Part shown: piece after piece, positions 33,474 through 39,961 of the stretch
Numbering within the stretch: the first letter of the stretch is position 1
Layout: the number at the start of each line of letters is the position of its first letter
NCBI GenBank assembly: GCA_026984795.1
Contig: JALSRK010000013.1
Coordinates: forward strand, 1 to 64,000
Reading direction: 5' to 3'
From: Solibacteraceae bacterium
Lineage (GTDB): Bacteria > Acidobacteriota > Terriglobia > Bryobacterales > Bryobacteraceae
DNA: 64,000 nt
Made by a program: the position numbers and the translations under genes
The notes under the pieces: generated by a model
The model's database searches: none
What the model saw: only the letters and a program-made list of their open reading frames with translations
Told to the model about the DNA's origin: nothing

Positions 33474-35606
33474 ATGAGCCGGCAATGGACGCGAACAGCA
33501 ATCGCCGCGATGCTGCTGGCCCCGCTGGTGAACGCTCAGGGCGAGGAGAAGCTCTTCGTAGCCGAGCCGTTTACCGCCGAGGGCTCCTTCACCGGGCACA
33601 TCGAAGGGCCCGCTTGCGACGCCGAAGGCAACGTCTACGCGGTGAGCTTCGCCCGCCAGCCGACGATCGGCGTGGTGACGCCGGACGGCCGGGCGTCGGT
33701 CTTCGTCGAGCTTACCGGCGGCAGCCTCGCCAACGGCATCCGCTTCGGCCCCGACGGCATGATGTACGTCGCCGACTACACGAACCACAACATCCTGCGC
33801 ATCGATCCGCGCACCCGCCGTATTGAGGTCTTCGCCCACGACGACCGCATGAACCAGCCCAACGATCTGGCCGTCACCCCTGACGGCGCGCTCTACGCCA
33901 GCGACCCGGACTGGAAGGCCGGCACCGGCCAGGTCTGGCGCATCGGCCGCGACGGCGCCTGCACCCGCGTCGCCGAGGGCATGGGGACGACCAACGGGAT
34001 CGAGGTCTCGCCCGACGGGAGCACGCTCTATGTCAACGAGTCTGCGCAGCGCAACGTCTGGGCCTTCACCATCGAGAAAGACGGTTCGCTGTCGAACAAG
34101 CGCCTCGTCATCCGCTTCCCGGACCACGGCATGGACGGCATGCGCTGCGACCTCGACGGCAACCTCTACATCACCCGTTACGGCAAGGGCACAGTAGTGA
34201 AGATCACGCCCAGAGGCGAGGTGATCCGCGAGATCGGCGTGCTGGGGGCGCGGCCGAGCAACCTGGCTTTCGGCGGCCCGGACGGCCGCACCTGCTACGT
34301 CACCGAGGTGGAGCACCGGCGGCTGGTGCGCTTCCGGGTGGACCGCGCCGGGCTGGCCTGGTGGCGCTGGCAGGAGGCGCAGGCCGCCCGGGCGAAATAC
34401 GACCTGGTGCTGAAGGGAGGCCGCCTGATCGACCCGCGCAACGGCATCGACGCCCGCCGCGACATCGCCGTCGCCGGCGGCAAGGTCGCCCTGGTGGCCG
34501 AAGAGATCCCAGCCTCAGAGGCGAAGAAGGCGGTGAACCTCGACGGCCTGATCGTCACGCCCGGCCTCATCGACATCCACGTGCATGTCTATGCCGGCAC
34601 GGGATTGAGGGCCCTCACCGGCGACAACAGCGTCTATCCCGACGGCTTCTCGTTCCGCACCGGCGTGACCACGATGGTGGACGCCGGCACCTCCGGGTGG
34701 CGCAACTTTCCGGACTTCCGCCAGCGGGTGATCGAGCGCGCCAAGACCCGGGTGCTGGCGTTTCTGAATATCTGCGGCGTGGGCATGGCTCCGAAGGGCG
34801 AGAACGACCCGAACGACATGGACGCCGAAGCCGCCGCCGCCATGGCCCGCCGCCACCGGGACATCATCGTCGGATTCAAGGCCGCCCACTACAGCGAGGA
34901 CGACTGGCTCGACATCGACCGCGCCGTGCAGGCGGGCAAGCTGGCGGGCTTGCCGGTGATGGTCGATTTCGGCTACATCGGCCCGCACCGTACCCTGGCC
35001 ACGCTGCTCACCGAGAAGCTGCGGCCCGGCGACATCTACACGCACTGCTACTCCGGCCACCGCCTCGAGCTGCTGCCCAATGGCAAACTGAATCCGGCGA
35101 TGTTCGCCGGCCGCCGCCGCGGGGTGCTCTTCGACCTCGGCCACGGCGGGGGCAGCTTCTACTGGAAGGTGGCCGTGCCGGCCTTCGAACAGGGATTCCC
35201 GCCGGACACGATCTCGACGGACCTGCACACCGGCAGCATGAACGCCGGCATGAAGGACCTGCCGAACGTGATGTCGAAGGTCCTGAACCTGGGCGTGCCG
35301 CTCGCCCGCGTCATCGAGATGACCACCTGGGCGGCGGCCCGAACCATCCACCGGCAAGAGCTGGGCCACTTGAGCCCGGGCGCGGTGGCCGACATCACCG
35401 TGCTGCGCCTGGAGGAGGGCCGCTTCGGCTTCCTCGACGCCGCCGGCGCCCGCAACACGGGCAAGAAGCGGCTGGGGGTGGAGATGACGATCCGAGCCGG
35501 TAAAGTGGTCTGGGACCTCAACGGGCGCGCCGGCCTGGACTGGCGGTCCTTCCCTTACAAGCCGCGCCGGCCGCCGCAGCGCAAGCGCACCGCCGGTGGG
35601 CCCTGA
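33474..35606 (+). CDS. Secreted lactonase (SMP-30) - amidohydrolase fusion
   Basis: A 710-residue protein with a Sec signal ending near LVNAQG. Residues 25-300 form an SMP-30/gluconolactonase-type propeller with its metal set intact: Glu44 (HIEGP), Asn130 (NQPND), Asn174 (TTNG) and Asp221 (GMDGM). From residue 308 an amidohydrolase domain of the dihydroorotase/EF_0837-AHA_3915 style follows: DIHVH (His369, His371), a candidate carboxylated Lys in GFKAAHY, YTHCYSGH and the STDLHTG Asp. So one chain could open an aldonolactone and cleave an amide. EF_0837-type amidohydrolases usually neighbour SelA-like PLP enzymes, as here. Confidence 0.88.
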   Translation: MSRQWTRTAIAAMLLAPLVNAQGEEKLFVAEPFTAEGSFTGHIEGPACDAEGNVYAVSFARQPTIGVVTPDGRASVFVELTGGSLANGIRFGPDGMMYVADYTNHNILRIDPRTRRIEVFAHDDRMNQPNDLAVTPDGALYASDPDWKAGTGQVWRIGRDGACTRVAEGMGTTNGIEVSPDGSTLYVNESAQRNVWAFTIEKDGSLSNKRLVIRFPDHGMDGMRCDLDGNLYITRYGKGTVVKITPRGEVIREIGVLGARPSNLAFGGPDGRTCYVTEVEHRRLVRFRVDRAGLAWWRWQEAQAARAKYDLVLKGGRLIDPRNGIDARRDIAVAGGKVALVAEEIPASEAKKAVNLDGLIVTPGLIDIHVHVYAGTGLRALTGDNSVYPDGFSFRTGVTTMVDAGTSGWRNFPDFRQRVIERAKTRVLAFLNICGVGMAPKGENDPNDMDAEAAAAMARRHRDIIVGFKAAHYSEDDWLDIDRAVQAGKLAGLPVMVDFGYIGPHRTLATLLTEKLRPGDIYTHCYSGHRLELLPNGKLNPAMFAGRRRGVLFDLGHGGGSFYWKVAVPAFEQGFPPDTISTDLHTGSMNAGMKDLPNVMSKVLNLGVPLARVIEMTTWAAARTIHRQELGHLSPGAVADITVLRLEEGRFGFLDAAGARNTGKKRLGVEMTIRAGKVVWDLNGRAGLDWRSFPYKPRRPPQRKRTAGGP

Positions 35607-35639
35607 CGCGCCGCCTGCGCGGCCGCCGCAACGCCGGGC

Positions 35640-36824
35640 CTATGCCGCTCCCAGCGCCTCGCCCACGCGGCGGGCGACGATCTCCGCCTCGCCCGGCATG
35701 AGCATCCACGGGTTGACGATCAGGTGGTCTTTCGAGCCCGGGGTCACCCGGATGGACGGCTCGCCGTCTTCGAGTTCCTTCACCACTTGCGGCACCGTCT
35801 TGCCCACCTGGCGTTCGTCCCACCAAATGTGCACGTGGGGCACGTGGTTGGCGATCTCGGGTACCACGATCTCTGTCTTCACCGTCGGAACCGAAGAAAC
35901 GGCATCGACGATCAGTCGCGCCCGGCGATCCAGCTCCCGCCGCTCCTCCGCGTCGTCCTGAGCCAGGTAGATTTCCAGCGCCACCATCATGCCGAGCATC
36001 TCTTCCTTGTTGACCTTCATTCCCCGGCCGATCGTATCGCCGTGAGGAGACGTGTTCAATCGCGCCGCGGCGATCAGATCCTTGCGCCCGAGCAGCAGGC
36101 CGGCGCTCTGCGGTCCGCGGATGCCCTTGCCGCCCGAGAAGGTCACCAGGTCGAAGCCCATGCGCGTGTAGGCCGTCAGGTTCGCGCGCGGCGGTACGTC
36201 GGCGGCGGCGTCGGTGAAGGTGGGAACTCCGTATTTCTTGCCGATTTCCACGAATTCTTCGCGGTGGACCTTTCCTCTAGGGTCGGCCGTGTTCAGGAAG
36301 AACATCATCGCCGTCTGGTCGTTGATCGCGTTCTCGATCTCCTCGCGGGTCTCCACCTCGATCAGCTTGATGCCGCAGTCGCGAATCGCGTGATCGTAGC
36401 CGAAGCGGTGCGACTTCTGAATGATCACCTCGTTCTTCATGCCCGTGGTGTCGGGCAGGCGCCTGATCTTCTCCGGATCGGTGCCGGTCAAGCAGGCGGC
36501 GGTGCCGAGGGTCAGCGCCGAAGCCGCCCCGGCGGTGACCATCGCCGCCTCGCAGCCGAGCAGCTCCGCAATCCGCTTGCCGACGGCGTCGTGAAGCTCA
36601 TCCAACACCACGTACTGGCGTGACGCGTAGAGGATGGCGTCCATCACCTCGGGGGGCATCAGCGACGCCGTCAGAGCAGTATAAGTGCCGGCCGCGTTGA
36701 GGAACGGCCGGACCCCCAGTTCACGGAAATAATCGCGCCCGGTGCGCCGGCCGCAGCCCGTCACGCCAACGCCGGCCAAGGGCGCGGCGCCCAACGCTCC
36801 GAGAAATCCTCGCCGGTTCAACAT
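35640..36824 (-). CDS. Tat-exported SelA-like PLP-dependent enzyme
   Basis: A 394-residue protein of the SelA-like fold-type I PLP family that includes D-glucosaminate-6-phosphate ammonia-lyase (DgaE). The PLP Lys is K233 in FSGGKGIRGPQS, with the preceding FTDAAADVPP aspartate region. It starts MLNRRGFLGALGAAP, a Tat motif, and VTGC at residues 21-24 is a possible lipobox. Tat export of a folded, cofactor-loaded enzyme would make sense for PLP. It is not a selenocysteine synthase in this setting, as no sel genes are present. AAGGAGG lies before ATG 36824. It converges with the lactonase-amidohydrolase gene. Confidence 0.85.
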   Translation of the reverse strand: MLNRRGFLGALGAAPLAGVGVTGCGRRTGRDYFRELGVRPFLNAAGTYTALTASLMPPEVMDAILYASRQYVVLDELHDAVGKRIAELLGCEAAMVTAGAASALTLGTAACLTGTDPEKIRRLPDTTGMKNEVIIQKSHRFGYDHAIRDCGIKLIEVETREEIENAINDQTAMMFFLNTADPRGKVHREEFVEIGKKYGVPTFTDAAADVPPRANLTAYTRMGFDLVTFSGGKGIRGPQSAGLLLGRKDLIAAARLNTSPHGDTIGRGMKVNKEEMLGMMVALEIYLAQDDAEERRELDRRARLIVDAVSSVPTVKTEIVVPEIANHVPHVHIWWDERQVGKTVPQVVKELEDGEPSIRVTPGSKDHLIVNPWMLMPGEAEIVARRVGEALGAA

Positions 36825-37012
36825 GGTAACGATGACCTCCTTTGCGGTTTTGATCTTGACGCTTCCGGCGGCCGGAGTCAAGCGGGGTTGCCCGCCGGGG
36901 GATTCCACGTGGACATCCCTGTGCGGCCCCTCTCGCTGCTTTCCGGCCGTCCGGCCGCTCCCGGCGGGGCCTTCGGCAATGCGGGCGCACCCGTGGTCCG
37001 GGTATTCCGAGC

Positions 37013-37041
37013 TTGACCGGGCGCACCATGCGTCTTAACAA
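37013..37041 (+). promoter_or_regulatory. Possible promoter for the 37072 frame
   Basis: TTGACC (37013-37018) and TAACAA (37036-37041) are 17 bases apart. The -35 box is good, the -10 box weak. The start codon at 37072 is 30 bases further on. Confidence 0.35.
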
Positions 37042-37071
37042 AGAATTCAAGAGCGAAAAATACCCGGATCG

Positions 37072-37713
37072 ATGCGGCAACGAGATGAGAGATCATGGGC
37101 CGCTACGGCCCTTGCGGGCGCACTCCTGGCTCTCGCGCTGCCGCATAGTGCGGCGTTCGTCGGAAAAACGCCGGTTCAAGTGTGCTGGAGCGGCCTGGGA
37201 CCGCTGGTCGAAGGGCGGTCGGTGAAACTGACGCTCGCCGGCGGGACGCGCATCCGGGGCCGTGTAATTGCGGTTCACCGGGAGGCGCTCGAGATCGCCG
37301 TGAAGAAGACTTCGGCTCGGACGGCGGCTCCGAAGGGCCGCCGGGAGATTCCGCGGAGCCAGGTGAAATCGATCTCCGTGCGCAAGAAGCGAAGCGTTCT
37401 GGGGCGGGCGATCTTGACGCCGTTGCTCGGGCTGGCGGGGGCCGCCGGCGCCGCCGGCCTCATCTCCTGGGAGGTGCTCCTGGCGGGTTCGAGCGACGGG
37501 GCTCAGTGGGCGTTCGTTCTGGGCGTCGCTGCCGGCGCGGCAACGCTCGGATATCGCCTCGGCTCGCGCCTGGACCACAAGTGGGTCGAGATCCTTCTGC
37601 TGCCGGAGGCCGGGCCTTCCTGCCGGGGAGTGCCGCCCGGGCCGCCCCCCGCAGCGATCCCGGGCGCGGGCGAAACCAAAGATGGTAGACTCGACTCCAC
37701 GGGAGGTGAAGGT
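37072..37713 (+). CDS. Secreted protein of unknown function, frame open into ridA
   Basis: The frame from ATG 37072 begins with a signal-peptide-like MRQRDERSWAATALAGALLA and a small beta-rich domain (VKLTLAGGTRIRGRVIAVHR, EIPRSQVKSISVRKK), followed by one or two hydrophobic glycine/alanine segments. I recognise the LAGGTRIRGRV...IPRSQV pattern from uncharacterised acidobacterial envelope proteins. The frame has no stop before ridA: translation would continue through residue 214 into RidA, giving a 361-residue fusion. Either a real fusion, an internal start at 37714, or a lost stop or sequence error explains this. I mark the end at the base before the ridA start. Confidence 0.5.
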
Positions 37714-38157
37714 ATGGCAAACGACCGCAGAACGATGCTGAAGACGGCCGCCGCCGCGCTGGCCGGCGTGGGCGCCGCCCAAGCGGCCGGCAAGGAAGAG
37801 AAAAAAGTTCACGGACTGCCGGAAAACCCCGAAAAGACACCGCTGTTCTCGCCGGTGGTCACTTTCGGCCGGCTGGTGTTCCTCTCCGGCATCGGGGCCC
37901 ACTTTCCCGGCGACATCAAGGCCCACACCAACCACGTCCTCGACGAGATCGAGAAGCGTTTGAAGATGGCGGGCTCCTCGATGGACAAAGTCCTCAAGGT
38001 CAGTGTCTTCCTGAACGACATCAAGGACTACGACGCCATGAACGAGGTCTACCGGGGCCGCTTCGGCAAGCAGCCGCCGGTGAGGACCACGGTGGCGCCG
38101 GCCGGCGGGATCCCGGGCAAGTCGCTCGTCGAGATCGACGTGATCGCTTACGTGTGA
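37714..38157 (+). CDS. ridA: Tat-signal RidA-family imine deaminase
   Basis: A 147-residue protein whose first part MANDRRTMLKTAAAALAGVG is a Tat signal ending near AQA. The body is RidA: PVVTFGRLVFLSGIG, VSVFLNDIKDYDAMNEVY, and the key Arg124 (PVRTTV) with Glu140, so the imine-hydrolysing site is intact. RidA normally clears reactive enamines made by PLP lyases in the cytoplasm; export is unusual. GGAGGTGAA sits six bases before ATG 37714 and TAGACT (37686-37691) is a plausible -10 box, which support an independent start despite the open frame upstream. Confidence 0.85.
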   Translation: MANDRRTMLKTAAAALAGVGAAQAAGKEEKKVHGLPENPEKTPLFSPVVTFGRLVFLSGIGAHFPGDIKAHTNHVLDEIEKRLKMAGSSMDKVLKVSVFLNDIKDYDAMNEVYRGRFGKQPPVRTTVAPAGGIPGKSLVEIDVIAYV

Positions 38158-38259
38158 GCGGTCTTCGGTGGGCCGGAAGACAGCGATTGCGGCCCCGCGC
38201 CGGGCGGTGTACGCTGGGTCTTTCGGCCCAAATCCCACGCTAAGACGAGGGTTAGGACG

Positions 38260-38562
38260 ATGCCGGTGAAGGACGATCTGCTCGAAATACTCTGTTGCCC
38301 GAAGACGATGGCTCCGCTCAAGGTGGTGGATGCCGCCGCTCTGGCGAAGATCAACGAACGGATCCAGGCCGGCGGCGTGACGTATGAAAGCGGCGCGCCG
38401 GTGAAGGAGCCGCTCGAAGAGGCGCTCGTCACGGTGGACAACGAGAGACTCTACGCGGTCAAGGACAGCATCCCCATCATGCTGATCGACGAGTCGATTC
38501 CCACCGCGCAACTGGGCGAGGAGGTCACGGCGCTGCTGCGGGCCATTCCCGGCAAACAGTGA
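38260..38562 (+). CDS. Trm112-like protein
   Basis: A 100-residue protein resembling Trm112p-like/YcaR proteins: it begins DDLLEILCCPKTMAPLKVV and ends with the LYAVKDSIPIMLIDES strand (usual form: YPIrdGIPvmL). Trm112 proteins are small zinc-binding partners of methyltransferases and glycosyltransferases. Here only CC at residues 12-13 is present; the second Cys pair is missing and a ~40-residue insertion separates the parts, so zinc binding is doubtful. It stands alone with weak AGGA upstream. Confidence 0.7.
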   Translation: MPVKDDLLEILCCPKTMAPLKVVDAAALAKINERIQAGGVTYESGAPVKEPLEEALVTVDNERLYAVKDSIPIMLIDESIPTAQLGEEVTALLRAIPGKQ

Positions 38563-38649
38563 GGCCGCTCTCCGGACCGGTGCCGCTCCGGCGATTGGTC
38601 CACCGTTTTCCCTCGGCTGGCGGCTAAACCCCGCCCTTCAAGGGCCGAT

Positions 38650-39870
38650 ATGCACAGCAGGATGACGGGCGAGCCGCTGCGTGTGCTCCTGGTGGAAGAC
38701 AACCCCGGCGACGCGCGTCTGCTCCAGGAGACGCTCGGCGAGGAGGCGGGGGACGCCTTCGAGATCGAGTGGCGGCAGACCCTCGAAGAAGCCGTCGAGT
38801 GCGCCCGGTCAGACCCCCGCCGGGTGATCGTCCTCGATCTCAACCTTCCCGACAGCGAAGGGTTCCAGACCTTCTCCCGGATGAAGGCGGCGGCCCCGCA
38901 GACGCCCATCGTCGTGCTCACCGGCCTCGAGGACGAGCAGTTGGGCCTGCGGGCCATTCAGCACGGGGCCCAGGACTATCTCGTCAAGAGCGATCTGACG
39001 GCCGGCCAGGTGGTCCGGGCGGTACGATACGCCGTGGAGCGCCACCGGAGCAGGCTCCGGGAACGGGAGCGCGCGCACGAGGTGAACCGGGGCAAGGTGA
39101 TCGGCCTCGTCGGGGCCAAGGGGGGTGTGGGGACATCCACGGTGGCGTTGAACGTCGCGGCGCTGCTGGCGAGAACCACCGGACGCTCGATTGCCGCAGT
39201 GGAGCTGACGGGCCGCCGGGGCAGCTTTTCGGCGATGCTCGGCGAGAGCCCAACCCACACGCTGGCGACGCTCTTGCGGTTCGACCCGGCGACGGCCACC
39301 GAAGAAATGTTCGACAAGTGCCTCTACCGGGCCCCCTACGGCTTCGACGTGCTCTTCTCCCCCCAGCAACCCAGCGAGTTTCTTGATCCCGGCGCCGACG
39401 ATCTCCGCGACTTGATCGACCGGCTGGCTCAACGCTGCGCCTACACTCTCCTCGACCTGCCGGGCATCGGTCTGCATGAGACCGAAGCGGCGCTCGGCGG
39501 CTGCGATGCCCTGGTTCTCGTCGGTGAGCGGGACCGCGCCGGCGTCGCCGCCGCCCATGCCGCGGTGGGCTGGCTGCGGAACCACCAGGTCCCGCCGGCG
39601 GGGCTGGTGTTGGTGAACCGCGTTCTGCTCACCGACGTCTCTTCGCCCCGGGCGGTGGCCTCCGAGCTCCGCTGCGACCTGTTCGGCGTCGTTCCGCCGG
39701 CCCCGGATCTCGCCGCTGGGGCCCAGCGCGTCGGCGCTCCGCTGGCGTTGCACCGGCCTTTGAGCGCTCCGGCCCGGATGCTCACCACCATCGCCGAGCG
39801 GATCGCCCGGGCCGTCAGCGGCCCTTCACGCGCCCGGCTGCTGACGCCGGAGAAGGCCCATCGGGCGTAG
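38650..39870 (+). CDS. Receiver-ParA/CpaE-like ATPase fusion
   Basis: A 406-residue cytoplasmic protein. Residues 8-130 are a canonical receiver domain (VLLVEDN acidic pair, phospho-Asp in VLDLNLP, Thr in VVLTG, Lys in DYLVKS). Residues ~148-390 are a MinD/ParA-type ATPase with deviant Walker A GAKGGVGTST and YTLLDLPG. This is the CpaE-like order (receiver then ATPase) used in pilus localisation, but no tad/cpa genes are near. Phosphorylation could therefore control an ATPase that positions something at the membrane or pole. ATG 38662 is an alternative start. Confidence 0.85.
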   Translation: MHSRMTGEPLRVLLVEDNPGDARLLQETLGEEAGDAFEIEWRQTLEEAVECARSDPRRVIVLDLNLPDSEGFQTFSRMKAAAPQTPIVVLTGLEDEQLGLRAIQHGAQDYLVKSDLTAGQVVRAVRYAVERHRSRLRERERAHEVNRGKVIGLVGAKGGVGTSTVALNVAALLARTTGRSIAAVELTGRRGSFSAMLGESPTHTLATLLRFDPATATEEMFDKCLYRAPYGFDVLFSPQQPSEFLDPGADDLRDLIDRLAQRCAYTLLDLPGIGLHETEAALGGCDALVLVGERDRAGVAAAHAAVGWLRNHQVPPAGLVLVNRVLLTDVSSPRAVASELRCDLFGVVPPAPDLAAGAQRVGAPLALHRPLSAPARMLTTIAERIARAVSGPSRARLLTPEKAHRA

Positions 39871-39935
39871 CTCTCCCGCCGGGCCGCACCTGGCGAACCA
39901 CGCGATCGCTTCTGTACTTCCCTGAGCCGGACCGG

Positions 39936-39941
39936 TAGAAT
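39936..39941 (+). promoter_or_regulatory. -10 box TAGAAT for the penicillin-acylase-family gene
   Basis: TAGAAT lies 20 bases before ATG 39962. No ribosome binding site beyond GAGGA is visible. Confidence 0.4.
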
Positions 39942-39961
39942 ACGCCCGAGGATCGCGAACC

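Noticed and set aside
35640-36824. Selenocysteine synthase (selA) and selenium metabolism
   Set aside because: The protein is SelA-like by fold only. It has a Tat signal and sits with amidohydrolase and RidA genes, and no selB, selC or selD is present.
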